Made by a program: the position numbers and the translations under genes
The notes under the pieces: model-generated
The model's database searches: none
Told to the model about the DNA's origin: nothing
What the model saw: the letters and a program-made list of their open reading frames with translations, nothing else
Shown: in pieces, positions 11,338 through 22,680 of the stretch
Layout of the letters: each line of letters begins with the position of its first letter
Position numbering within the stretch: position 1 is the first letter of the stretch
DNA from: Amborella trichopoda
Lineage: Eukaryota; Streptophyta; Magnoliopsida; Amborellales; Amborellaceae
Direction: 5' to 3'
Assembly: GCF_000471905.2 (NCBI RefSeq)
Contig: NW_006496077.1
Span: 721,639 to 785,638, forward strand
Length of the DNA: 64,000 nt

Positions 11338-12532
11338 CTACTTCTTTAAGGATTGCCCATTGATAGGGGGCATCGCCTCTCCTCCATCCAAGTTTGCCAG
11401 TATATAGGCCCCGTTTGGTGTGACCTTTTTTACTATGAATGGACCTTCCCACTTCGATTCGAACTTTCCTTTGCGGTGCCCATGCATGACAATCTGTCTC
11501 TTGACTGCTAAGACTAGATCTCCACTGGCGAATGAGAGAACCTTGACAAATTTGTCAAATTCTCTCTTCATTCTCCCCTGATTGAGCTCGAGCTTCTGCT
11601 GGGCCTCTAGTCTCTTTTCATCAAGGCATCCAACTCTTAATAACAGAGCTTGACCCCCTCATCTTATGTTAGCCCGTGATGTATAGCGACACAAAGTGAA
11701 GGTATTTTAACTTCGAGGGGTAAAACCTCCTCACCTCCATAGACCAGGGAATAAGGGGTAGAGTTTGTAGAATTGTGAGTAGTGGTGTGATAGGCCCACA
11801 GAGCTTCAGGCAGCTTCTCATGCCAATTCTTCCTTGACTTCGAAACTGACTTCCGGAGCACCCCGCACAGGGTTTTAATGAACTCCTCAGCTAAAATGTT
11901 GGCTCAAGGGTAGTACATGGTCAAGTATTTCCACTCGAAACGATCAACGTGATGGCTTCTAAACTGAGGGCCACTATCAGAGATTATTTAGTTTGGAACC
12001 CCGAACCGGTATATGATGTGGTGGCACACGAAGTTGGCCACAGTGGTCCCCAGAACCTGCTTGAGAGGGACTGCTTCAGCCCACTTGGAAGAGTAATCTG
12101 ACGCTACTAGAATGACGGCATGACCCAAGGTAGAAGGAGGGTCGATGGGTCCTACATTATCCATACCCCATTGGGAAAAGGGCCATGATGGCACTGTAGG
12201 ATGGAGAGGCTCCGGGGGTTGATGAATGAGGCTTGAGTGCATTTGGCACACCTGACACCTTTTAGCATAGTTTTTAGCATCATCCACCATTGAAGGCCAA
12301 TAATAGCCGAGTCTGCATATGAGCTCATAGAGCTTAGGGCCAGACTGATGCAGCTTGCAGATACCCTAATGCACTTCTTTGAGTACTTTGCTTGCTTCTT
12401 GTGTATCGACGCATATGAGGAGAATTCCGTCAAATGATCGATGAAAGAGAACATCCCCATCGAGAAGGGTGTACTTGGTAGACATGTGCCGTATGCCGTT
12501 GTGTTTCGCTCGATCCTGAGGCAGCCTTCCAT
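11338..12532 (-). pseudogene. Element B integrase (broken)
   Basis: The integrase inserts the element cDNA into the host genome. From the 5' end on the - strand it shows a zinc-finger remnant (HQSGPKLYELI then RCQVCQ, about 12240-12380) and a core beginning HQPPEPLHPTVPSWPF with the first catalytic Asp in QWGMD (ORF 11988-12290). A frameshifted stretch follows, then KSRKNWHEKLPEALWAYHTT (11664-11861). The C-terminal part (11338-11571) has FASGDLVLAVKRQIV and WEGPFIVKKVTPNGAYILA. The core is of the Tat/Ogre type. It is split into at least four frames. Confidence 0.85.
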
Positions 12533-12739
12533 GCTTTATGAAGTCCATGATAGGATCCCTCCAATCTTCTACTTGTTCTACCTCTGCACACATTGGGTCG
12601 AAGAATTCAGGCTCCTTCTTCTCAGCTTTGGGTTCTTTTCCTCCGGACATTTCCTGTTCTGCCTTAACGACATCTTTGGCAGTGAGGAGTGCTCCGAAAG
12701 AATAAGGTGGGCTTTGGGGGAAGACATCTCTCTCTTCAT

Positions 12740-13045
12740 CCGCATCAACTCTCCATTTTGTTACCCAAACAGGTGTGGGCCCTGATGAAGACAATTGAAT
12801 GGTGGCCTCGAGCTTTGAGAGCTCATCGGCTTGCGAGTTTAACGTTCTAGGGATATGACTCAAGGATAAATCATCGAACTAGGCCATATAAGATTTTGCG
12901 GTGTCATGATAAGGCTTGAGAGTATCTTTCCTTATGTTATAAATCCCCTTAAGCTGCTGGATGACCAGCTCAGAGTTTCCGAAGATGTTTAGCATGCTTT
13001 ATCAGATCAGAATGCTTCGTCAAAATACATCTCCCACGGCCGAGT
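12740..13045 (-). pseudogene. Element B archaeal-type RNase H (internally deleted)
   Basis: Tat elements carry a second RNase H after the RT-linked one. The N-terminal block WEMYFDEAF (13019-13045 region) is joined almost directly to the NSELVIQQLKGIYNIRKDTL block and the HIPRTLNSQADELSKLE tail (about 12780-12870). The central part with the AEYQAL glutamate, present in element D, is missing. The enzyme cannot have been functional. Confidence 0.7.
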
Positions 13046-13555
13046 TAACATCGTGTAGAAAACTTCTTCATTGGGGAGATCACTCAATAGGGGAGATTCC
13101 GAAGGGACTGGAAGAGCTACGAGGAAGTCTGACAAGGCTTGACCTTTGACTTCCTTCTGTGGTACATGGGTGATGTCGAACTCCATCAGCAATAATGCCC
13201 ACTTGGCCAAGCATCCTGACAGGCAATGTCGGGTCATAAGGAACTTGACCGGATCCACCTTCGAGATTAGTATGACCTCGTGACCGAGCAAATGATGGAG
13301 TTTCTGTATCGCAAAGGTCAAGGCTAGGCACTTCTTTTCGATGGGAGGGTAATTCTTCTTGGCCCCTTACATTTTGTGACTGAGATAATAAAGCGTTGTC
13401 TCTTTCCCCCCATCTTTGTTCTGTTTTAGGAGTGCCTCGAGTGACACATCAAGGGCGGTCACATAGAGGATGAGAGGCCTCCCTAACATTGACGTAGAGA
13501 GCACTGGAGGATTCAACAAATATTGCTTGATGTCATCGAGTGCAACTTGGCACAC
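13007..13555 (-). pseudogene. Element B RT-linked RNase H (broken)
   Basis: Two ORFs (13367-13555 and 13007-13321) cover the first RNase H, which degrades the RNA strand during reverse transcription. Visible pieces are PLILYVTALDVSLEALLKQN, TLYYLSHKM, then LTFAIQKLHHLLGHEVILI and WALLLMEFDITHVPQKEVKG. A frameshift separates the two ORFs near 13330-13360. Confidence 0.75.
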
Positions 13556-13639
13556 CTCATCCCATATGAAGGGAGTGTCCTTCTTAAGTAGGTGTGAAAA
13601 GGGCCCACATCACCCTGAAAGGTTTGAGATGAACCTTCG

Positions 13640-14919
13640 AATGTGGGCCAACTATCCTTAGAGAGACCGCAGTTCATGCAGGGTCGTAGGTGGTGGCATA
13701 TCCTGAATTGCCTTGATTTTGACAGGCTCGATCTTCAGCCCACGGTACCTCATGATGAACCCTAAGAATGTTTTTGAGGTATGCCAAAGGCGCATTTCAA
13801 GCATCTTGAGCTGGTGAAGCTGCAGCCATTCAAATACCTTTTTAAGGTCTTGGACGTGAGTGTCTTTTGTTTTAGATTTCACCACCAAATCATATACATA
13901 GCACTCGACCTCCTTGTGGATCATATCCTTGACGATGGTCGTCATGGTTCGCTAGTACGTGGCATTAGCGTTCGTTAACCCGAAAGGCATCATAGTGTAG
14001 CAAAAGACACCTTTTGGGGTCAAGAATGCAGTGGCCTCCTCATCTTCTGGTGCCATCTTGATTTGATTATATAATCAGTGTATCCATCCATCAAAGAGAA
14101 GATTTGACAATGAGCCATTGAATCAACAAGCATCTCGATGAACGGCAGGGGGAAGTCGTCCTTGGTGCAGGCGGTGTTCAAGTCATGAAAATCAATACAG
14201 ACCTTGATTTGGCCATTTTTCTTCTTGATTGGGACAACATTTGTCAGCCATCTTGGGTATTTGACTTCACGTATGAATCCAGCTTGCCTGAGCTTATTCA
14301 CCTCAGCGTCGATCTGGATCTCGAGGTCGGGCCTGAACCTTCTTGATTTCTGTTTCATGGGTTTGACGGTCGGATCAATACCAAGATGATGGACAACGAT
14401 TTGAGGGTCTAGACCAGACATCTCATGATAATGCCAGGCGAAGACATCTCGGTTTGCTTGGAGGAGGGAAATATAGCTTTCTTTCTCTTATGGGGACAAT
14501 TTTGTCAAGATTAAAGTTAACCTTTGGTCGACCTCATCCCTTAAGTTTATCTCTTTGAGCTCGTCGACTGTGGCCTGACCACCTTCTGCCCACTCTTTTG
14601 GAGCTTCTTGAAATTCTTCGTCAGGGGATTCATAAGGCTTTTCATTAACCTCGAGTGCAGAGACACACGATCTTGACATTTCTGCTTCTACGAGGGACCT
14701 AGTGTGAGAAACTATTTCTGGTCCCTGGCCGGACCAAGCACTAAAAGGGTCGACTTCGAATGGGGCGTCCATGACCTCTTGCCCCGAACTAGGTGATGCT
14801 TCATGAACTTGAATCATGTGGTAGGCCTCGTGGGAATAGGAGTTTGAAGATGGCTTGGTTTTGTCTTGGGTTGGCAGGGCGTTAGCGACCATCAAGAATC
14901 CTGCTACCTGGGTTAGCAT
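13640..14919 (-). pseudogene. Element B reverse transcriptase (broken, YVYD active site)
   Basis: The RT fragment begins after an acidic linker (KEINLRDEVDQRLTLIL). An in-frame TAA lies near 14488. The next block is LDPQIVVHHLGIDPTVKPMK, then KKKNGQIKVCIDFHDLNTA and IFSLMDGYTDY. A frameshift near 14050 follows, and the C-terminal half (13658-13945) resumes with IHKEVECYVYDLVVKSK and FLGFIMRYRGLKIEP. The catalytic YVDD box reads YVYD: the codon at 13892-13894 is TAT instead of an Asp codon. Element D keeps YVDD at the same site. B is therefore dead at the catalytic as well as the frame level. Confidence 0.88.
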
Positions 14920-14934
14920 CTTTCTTAAGGGCTT

Positions 14935-15590
14935 CTACTGCAATCTGCTGAGGCTGGTGCCTCTGAGCTCTCTGCTTAAAGTGTCGAAGTCTGGGCACTG
15001 CTGCGTTGTACCTATGGAAGAAATAGAAGAGGAGGGATAAGAAGAAGAGTTAGAATGTTCCGGGTTGCTTTTTACGTCGTCACCAGAATTGGAGGTGTGC
15101 AGAGGGTATTTTAGGTCTTGCCCTGGCTTTGACCATTGGGGGGTACTTTTAGCATCGTCACTGACATTGGATGACTCCCGAGCTGTTGATGACTTAGGGA
15201 CGTCCGTCTGATTGGATGATAGGACAAGGCTAGCTGCGTCTGGGATGAAGTCCTGTAAGGTTGGCAGTGGAGGAAGGGGCCTGAAGAATTCTTCCTCAAT
15301 TGGTGGTTGAGGGATGTGGTTCCTTCGGGGAGCTGACCTGGGTGCTCGTCTTCTTCTAGTTCCCTGAGGAAGTGTTTGGACTGCCCTATCAGGCTGGTGA
15401 GTAGCCCTACCTTGGTGGATTGCCTCACGCTTAGAGGACATGAGCCTATTTCAACCATGGTAGACTTCCTAAGGTTGAGAAGTCGATGGTTCTGAAGGGT
15501 CCAGCGTATGCTCATAAGGGACCTGTAGTGGGGCTCTCTCTCAAACGGGAGCGATGGCTTGGAAGCACTCTGGATGAATGGCATAAACAA
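14935..15590 (-). pseudogene. Element B Ser/Pro-rich spacer between gag and RT
   Basis: An ORF of 168 codons (14935-15441), low complexity and Ser-rich. Blocks SLVLSSNQTDVP, DDAKSTP and CPDFDTL match a + strand ORF of element D (56993-57307). The place corresponds to gag C-terminus/protease, but I see no aspartic protease motif (D[ST]G) in either element. Its conservation suggests it was once translated. Confidence 0.55.
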
Positions 15591-16081
15591 TGTGGCTTCC
15601 TGGACTTTCTTCGCTACTATGGCTGCGAACCCAGAGCATTCCCTTTACTCGTGGCCCCATACTTGGTGATATGGGCATCAGAGGTTTTTCGTGACCTGGG
15701 AAAGATGCTTAAGCTACTTGACGGGCTTGGGAGTTATGAGACCCTGTTGAAGCATCACCTCGAAGAGGGCCTGTAGAGGATTTAGCTTAGTGCTTCCCGG
15801 GGCTTGCATCGGAAGTTCTTCTTACACTGGTGGAAGAGGCTCTTGAAGGTGTCCTTCTGTATTACCATGAGCTTCTTGGCGTTGCTGCATTTTCTTTGCC
15901 AAGAGCTCATGGAAGCCAGTGCATTTACTTTGGTCATGGCCCCGTATCAGGTGATACAAGCACAAGAGGTTCTCAGCTCTTGGTGGCAGGAACTTGGGCT
16001 GCCTTTTCAGCTTTGACATGATGTGTCCCTCTTCGAGCATTATGAAAAATAGTGCAAGGGAGGATAGCGGGTGCCCCATCA

Positions 16082-18929
16082 TCTTCTTGGATTTGTCACT
16101 ATGTGAGAAACCTTAGATGCCCTGAATGCTTTCTTTAACTCTTCGAGCTTTATCGGACCCTTGTTAATAAGGGCTTCGATAGTATCATTGAGCTTATAAC
16201 AGTCCTCAGTGGGGTGGCCTACTTTCTCGTGATAGGTGTAGTACCTCTCATTTGTCTCCTACCCAGCCGGCTCTACGGTGTTGACCTCTGGCAGCTGGAT
16301 CATGTTTGCTCCAGTAGCAGTCGAAGCAGTGCAGGAGCCCACTCCTTATCGAAGGGAAACACCTTATTCTGGTGTTGGATCCAGAAGTCACTTTGATTTA
16401 TATTTTTAGGGGGCAGGACCTTATTGTAGGACTGCTACATGCCCCCGGCCTGAGACGTTTGTGCCTTAGAGAGGTCCAGGGTTTGAGGGGTGGCTTTGTT
16501 AGTGTCAGTCACGATGACGGCTGCACTGATCACTGCCTTTTGCTGGTTGCCCTACTGTTGGAGCAAAAATTTGAGCCGCAAGGTTGCTGACAAGATTCGC
16601 CATGGTGCTTGGATAGACCCTCAATATGAACTGCTTTATAGATGAGCTCTGACATGGAGGGTGGATTGGAGGCCTCGACATGCAAGGCAATCTCGGGAAA
16701 CATGTTTCGTATGTAGGTCTAGACATCTTCTTTTTCAGTTATGGAAGTGGCATGAGAGGTTGTCAGCTCTCTCCATCGGGCAATGAACTTGTCAACTGAC
16801 TCACCAAGGTCTTGAATAGAGTGAGTAGCTCGATGGTCTTCATGTTACTCTGGACTTCATAAAAGTGTTGGTAAAACAACTGCTCCATTTCTTGCTATGT
16901 GTGCACCAAGTTTGGAGCCAGCCGAGCATACCATTAGAAGGCTAGCCCTTCGAGAGTCTCAATGAACTGATGGAGGAGGAGTCGCCTGTCAGTTGCCGTC
17001 TCTCGACTGGCCACTTGGAAGTTAGCAGTATGCTGGTGCAAAGACGTAGTACCGTTGAATAGGGGGAGCTTCCCTTTCTGATAGTTTGGGGGAAACGACA
17101 CTTGGTCGGTGTACAAGGGGTACAAATTTTGGTAAAGTGATGCCTCTTGCATGCTCGGGACCTTGTTCTTGAGACTGTTGACCACCATGGCATCTATGTC
17201 AGTTTGGGACCCCGCAGGAAGCAGAGCTGTCCTGGGAGACCAGTGGGGGAGTTTGCCTGGGGACTGTGTCCTCCCCAAACGGAGAATCGATCTCATGTGA
17301 GAGGAAGGGGACCTGAAGGCTTCTTGACGTTCCATCTTTTCGAGGATGGACTGCATCATTACCTCGAACCTGTTCATCCACTCTTCTTGGGTGTCATCCG
17401 GCTCTTTGATCACTATGAAACTGATTGTTTCTTCTAGAGGGTCAGAACCAAGTGGAGTAGTGGACGTCCAGGGTTTGCAAGTCGTGTATGGTAAGTCAGT
17501 CTGTAGGGGCTCAGCATGCCCCGACTGGACTCGAACCAAGTGTGAGGACTGATTCTTGACGGTCTTGGGACCGTGGCTTTTAGGCACTGATCATCGAGCA
17601 ATATTATGGGACTTGCTCAGGCTCTGCGATCCACAAAGGGAAGAAGGGATTGTGAGGCTGGAGGTCACCAAAGGTGGTAATGTCAACTACCTTAGGGGCT
17701 TCTTTGGTCAAGATCTGCAGACCTTTCTTCTGTTTAATCTTGAGGCTGCTATGGACCTCACTCCATAACTGATCTTAAGATTTAGACTGCCCTGCATTTC
17801 TTGAGCAGGCGAGGGCCATGTTGATTAGTTGGAGTAAAGAATGGGGTCCAAGGACAGAGGACAACCTTGGTCGCTGTCTTGGAGGCTGCAGATTTCTGTC
17901 TGACATCAAGCCGTTGCTCCGGATTCCCTTGTGAGGCCCGGGTGGGTGCCTGACCTGAGACCGCTGACTCAAGATGGTACTCTTAGGGAAAACCTTTTAG
18001 TATCAGGTCTCGAGGTGCTTGCCTGGTGAAGGAAGAGTGATAGAAGAAGGAACTGGCTCATGACTCTGCCTGAGTCGGGGTCGAGAAGGAACCTACAAAG
18101 TCAGTGCGTGAGCACCTTTAGGGTTAGCCGTCTGGGTGACTTAGGGGTCAGACTGGGTTTGCTCAACTGGTGCGACCTTAAGAGGTCGAGATCCACGAGC
18201 TTGTGTCTGTGAGGAAACGGGTAGGAACCTATCTCTCACTGGGTGAAGCTGTGTATGCTAGGAGGGAGGACGAAGTGGTCGACCCTCATGTGCTCAAGCT
18301 GACATAGTGCTGGCATTGCCCCGAGCTGTGGGATGCAAATGTATGACATATGTAGGGTTCAGCCAGGGAAGGCTTAGCCCTGAAGGCAAGTTCAAGGCAG
18401 CATGAAAGTTGCCTCAAGGTGTGGCTCGAATGATTGGACCACGAGCCTTTAGCTGTGTGTGAGAGGTGGAGGCTGTAGGGTCTCTGCCTCGATTTACCGA
18501 GCCTTTAGGTATAGATGTTCGGAGTGGTGAAGGCGTATGGGGGCTTACCTTACAACGAACCTTAGGAGCGACGGAAACCTGCTTGCCTTTTACAAAAGTG
18601 GACAAGGCAGCCTTCCGACGTACCCCAGCAATATGACTGGAAAGGGACTTGCTAATAGCAGGATGTGTGCTATGTGCGACAGCAGATCTGCTACCAATGC
18701 AAGGAGCCTTGGTGGAGGGTCTACCAGGGAAAGGAAGCAGGGAGTCAGGGACTTTAAAGTCCCTTCTCCCACCAACCTAGGAAAGAACCTGGGAGCCGGA
18801 CTGTGAGTCCTGACTCATAAGGAGTGTAGGGAAGGAAGCTTGAGCAGTTCGCATCCATGGGACAGTCATGAGTGCGGGGATAAGAAAGTCCCCGACTCGG
18901 ATGAAAGAGTTGAATAACCCAAGTGCCAT
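16082..18929 (-). pseudogene. Element B gag (broken)
   Basis: The capsid/nucleocapsid polyprotein. I place the start at the ATG at 18929-18927 because it and the following residues FIRVGDFLIPAL recur at the start of gag in element D (53805). The best preserved ORF (16934-17587, 217 codons) holds TDIDAMVVNSLKNKVPSMQE, YQKGKLPLFNGTTSLHQHTA and RRLLLHQFIETLEGLAF. Downstream, near 16150-16210, DCYKLNDTIEALINKG is the Tat-type C-terminal motif. Many stops and frameshifts separate these parts. Confidence 0.75.
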
Positions 18930-18993
18930 AAAAAGTATGTAGAAAGTAAAGGATGATACTAATCAAATAAGGGTGAACCGACAAAGGGATAAT

Positions 18994-19015
18994 AAGTCCC
19001 CAGTGGAGTCGCCAA
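18994..19015 (-). other. Primer-binding site of element B
   Basis: Two bases after the 5' LTR on the - strand, TTGGCGACTCCACTGGGGAC begins the primer site. This sequence is characteristic of Tat/Ogre-type elements. I do not assign the priming tRNA. Confidence 0.8.
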
Positions 19016-19984
19016 GCTGGTTAGGTGCCTCAATCTCACCTCCCCGGATCTAGGTGATCGGGTGACACGTTACCTGAGATCGCTCTCTCAGGAACCTTAT
19101 TCAAGAACAAGGGTAGGTATCCAACTAGTGAGAGAGGAATTTTGAATGTGAGGTGGGGACCAACCTCTCCTGAGTCTGTGACTTACTCGGGCTGACTCGC
19201 GCAGACGCCCTCTTAAATTACGATGAAAAGCCCCTCAGCTACTTCAGCTAGTTGGAATCGCCTTCCTTGACCTGCAATCTCCTTGTTTTCTGCACAACAC
19301 TACTATGGTTAATTTGCAAGATAAGTGGGCCAAAAGACCCACCCTTGTCTTAGGGAAACGCACATTCATATGGATAAGAATGTGAGAAGTTAGGGTGATG
19401 AAGTGGAAGCTTTGAATGAGAGGAGAAAATAGAAGGGTACTCGACAAGGGGACGAGGCTAGCATGATAGCTGAACCAGTGCAATGATGGACTCGGAGTGG
19501 TAGCAAGACGAGCACAGTACTTCGGATCGACGCGATGATAATACTACTTGAAACTAAGGTCAACATGACTGTCTTAATCTGGTGTGGCAGCAAGATGGGC
19601 ATGGTACTCGGGACCAGCACGACGGTGATATTGCTTGATAGCCTGACCGCTATGGCAACACTAGACTAAGTCCACCCTCGGTCAAGTGAGAAGAGAATGA
19701 AGAAAATGCACGAGATGACAAAGAGATGGGGTCTTGATGGTGCTAAGCGTCACCACCCATAACAGTGGAGTAGCAGTGTCACAGCCCATGGATGGTGCTA
19801 GACACTACTGCTCATGGCTAGAGGGCGAGCAGTGAACTATGGGCGGTGCTAGGCATCGCCGCTGGGGCCAACAAGAAGGAAGCACACCCCTGTGCGAGTG
19901 GCGATAACCTCCTGTAAAGCACACGACGATAGCCATTTGGGAGCCGCACAACGACAATTCTTATCAGAGCACACGACGAAAGGC

Positions 19985-20260
19985 GTGGGACGCATGGCGA
20001 TAAGCACTGAGCACACGAAGAAGGCTTGTGGATGGCGATAAGCACTGAGCACACGAAGAAGGTTTGCGGACAGCAATAGGCACAGAGCGAATGAAGAAGG
20101 CTTATGAACGGTGATAGACTTCGAGCGCACGAAGGAAATCGCAGACGATGAAAGGCTCCGACCGCACGAAGAAGGCTTGCAGACGACGATAGGTACCGAG
20201 CATGTGAAGGAAGCTCACTGACGGTGATAGGCACCAAGCACACGAAGGAAGCTAACAGAC
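19985..20260 (-). repeat. 38-bp minisatellite in B 5' LTR
   Basis: About seven units with GAGCACACGAAGAAGGCTT followed by a GGATGGCGATAAGCAC-like end. It is homologous to 4648-4925 but diverged and with small indels. It gives the 181-codon open frame at 19818-20363 on the - strand. Confidence 0.8.
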
Positions 20261-20790
20261 TAGGGTAGGTGCTGCCGCGACCTATCGTGGTCGGCGATGG
20301 GCATCGTTGTCTGTGATATGCCCACAACAGGGGGAGACCCCCTCGAGCAGTGATAAGTTTCATCGTTTGTGCTCTTCACTAAGATGTCAAGGACACATCT
20401 ACGGACGGTGATGAATAGCGCCGTCTGCAAGCCTCGCTAAGAGATAGAGATGGACGCATAGAAGGGGGGAAAGGAGCTCGCGCATGGCGTTGCCATCACC
20501 ATGCGCAACTGGTGAAACCACGGGAGGAGCAAAAGAAAAGAAAGAGGCACGCACAGCACTACCATTGCCGTGCATGGCCTTTGATGGAGGATCAAACGAA
20601 GAAGTAGAAGAAAAAAAAGAAAAGCAGATAGAGAAGATTTACCTTGAGCCTAAGGGTACCAGTCCAAAAATTTCTCTCTCCTTACTTTCTCTCCAAATGT
20701 GACCTAAATATGAGAAGAAAAGGGAATTCTATTAAGTAAAAATTCTCTTTGGTGAAGGGTTCAAGCCTCTGCGTATAATGATGGTACATG

Positions 20791-20800
20791 GTATATATAG
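20791..20800 (-). promoter_or_regulatory. LTR TATA box (B 5' LTR)
   Basis: CTATATATAC on the - strand, at the position conserved in the other LTRs of the family. As this is the 5' LTR, it would drive the genomic RNA of B. Confidence 0.65.
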
Positions 20801-22081
20801 AATTGTGCCCAAACATGGGTGGATCGATCAAAATTAAACCTAATTGTCGAAAATTAAGATTTAATTGAATTAAAAGAAATTAGAAAATAGGGTACAAAAT
20901 GACAAATTTGCCCCTTCCTAACAATTTGTGGAATTTCAAGGCAGTCCCTGTGTTGCCCTACAATGTGCATGATTTTTCATGGATGATCGGGGGTTGTTCT
21001 GATGCCCGTTTGATCGAAAGGTGGTTGTTTCTTTGTAGGGCTCGGCATGGCGATCAATTTGATACCAAATTCGAGCCATGGATCTTGTTTTTAAGCCACG
21101 ATCATGTGACTTGAAATTTGGATGAAGCTTGAAACTTTGGATCAATAGTGTGCTCGTTCGTCGATTTCTTTTGTGATTTCTTCATTGGATCACACTGAGC
21201 ATGCCGTCATGATTGCGGGGCAACAAAGGCAGCTCGATTCCATGTCCGGACGAAGATTTTGCAACTTTGGAGTTTTGGTCGGAATCTGGAATTTCGGCAA
21301 CGAAATTTGCAGTCACTTCATCAACTTCGTGTGTGGAATCCGACTGTTCATCATATACGGGGTTCGGACTAGAGGTAACCCTAGACCTTGCGCACGTGAT
21401 GGAACTAGTTTCACGTCGATCGGGCTTAGAAGGTATGATTTGGCCACTCGAGCGGGGCACGATGCTATTGATTTTCCTGCACTTTCTTCACGGATCAACA
21501 ACTTCTCTCTAGCTTTTCTTCATGCTCAGACAAAGTCACGGGGCGTGCCACATATCGAAACGCTCCTCTTGACGAGACGAACATGCTCACAAATTTGAGC
21601 ACCATTCAACTTAAGACGGGTGAGATATGAGCATCGAAAGTCATTGTTCGTGACTGTCCCTTTAATGGAGATGAGTTGCTGGGTGGCCGCACAGGAATAG
21701 CATTCGGCTCCTCCTGTTTTTCTCTTTTGCCTATAACTTCTTCTTGAAATGTCTGTTTAAGCTAAAATTTGACCCTTGGGATTTTCTAACAGTGCCAGAT
21801 CAAATGGCGGTGGTCCCACAACAATTTGACACACAAAAAATATACTTCTAGTTATAGGGGTCCGTTTCAAGGTGCGAGAGTCTGATTCTTCTAGAACTGT
21901 TTCATGTCTGCTCTGTGTTAGAAATTTTAGAATGTGAAAAAACTTGGAAGGAGACTTTTGAGAGTCCTTATGAAGATCTTGACCATCTCTAAGGCTATTT
22001 TGATACTATTAGAATTTCCATTGTTTGTCAAGCTTTATTGATTGGGGACCAAGGTGTTGAAAATTGTCTTAAAATAGTGGC

Positions 22082-22495
22082 GGGTGAGTGCTCAGTGAGA
22101 GAGCGCGCGGTGATAGAGCCTGCGGCGATGGACCGCATGATGATAGATTGCGCGGTGATAGAGCACACGACGAGTGAGCACGTGGCGAGAGAGCACGATG
22201 TGACAGAGCTCGCGGCGATGGAGCGTGCGGTGATAGAGCACACGGCGATGGAGCGCGCGACAATGGAGAGTGCGACAATGGAGTGCACGGCGATAGAGCA
22301 CGTGGTGATGGAGCACACAGCGATAGAGCACGCGGTGATGGAGCACACAGTGATAGAGCGCGCGGCAATAAAGAGCGCAAAGATAGAGCGCAGGGGGACG
22401 GAGCGCTAGGCGAGAGAGAGCGCGGCGAAGGAGCCCGCGGCGAGAGAGCGTGAGGCAAAGGAGCACGTGGCAAGAGAGCCAGCGACAACGTCTTT
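22082..22495 (+). repeat. 15-bp minisatellite in A 5' LTR (about 25 copies)
   Basis: Units have the form GCGCGGCGATAGAGC with variants at the GCG, ATAG/ATGG and AGC positions. A 15-bp period keeps every frame periodic at 5 codons, so long open frames appear on both strands (22028-22526). Element B landed within this array, whose first units are at 3595-3632. Confidence 0.9.
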
Positions 22496-22590
22496 GGCTA
22501 TGGCACGCATGAAGGACGTCCTCCACCTGTCATGTTCCAGTTGTCATTTGCGCAACCTTGGAACCACGTGGCAAGGCACCCAACCTCTTG

Positions 22591-22680
22591 AGTACTTAAG
22601 CTTCTCCTTCACCCACGCCACGCATTCTTCCTTCATCTCTGTCCCTCTCTCTCTCTCTCTAAGGCAAAGGTTTAGGGAAG
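22591..22680 (+). promoter_or_regulatory. Possible core promoter and CT-rich leader of A 5' LTR
   Basis: GAGTACTTAAGC followed by a pyrimidine-rich tract (TCTCCTTCACCC ... CTCTCTCTCTCT) is shared with the 3' LTR at 30378. Plant transcription starts often carry such Y patches. There is no canonical TATA box. Confidence 0.3.

Larger units (their letters stand above)
3633..22076 (-). mobile_element. Element B: Tat-lineage Ty3/gypsy, nested in the 5' LTR of A
   Basis: An 18.4 kb element read on the - strand: 5' LTR 19018-22076, primer site 18994-19015, gag, a Ser-rich spacer, RT, RNase H, archaeal-type RNase H, integrase, a 4.6 kb 3' region, polypurine tract 6729-6741, and 3' LTR 3633-6728. Flanking 5-bp sequences GCGAC (3628-3632) and GTGGC (22077-22081) differ by two transitions, as a decayed target duplication would. 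Tat assignment rests on the primer site, the second RNase H and the integrase type. All genes are interrupted, and the RT active site has lost an aspartate. Confidence 0.9.
19018..22076 (-). repeat. Element B 5' LTR (right copy)
   Basis: 3,059 bp, aligning with 3633-6728. Its + strand right end reads CTTAAAATA where the other copy has TTTTCAAACA, so the terminal CA has mutated to TA. It contains the same 38-bp array (about 19985-20260) and TATA box. Confidence 0.9.

Noticed and set aside
22028-22526. Overlapping ORFs of 106-144 codons on both strands
   Set aside because: They are translations of the 15-bp minisatellite of the A 5' LTR; a period divisible by 3 keeps all frames open. No complexity beyond 5-residue repeats.
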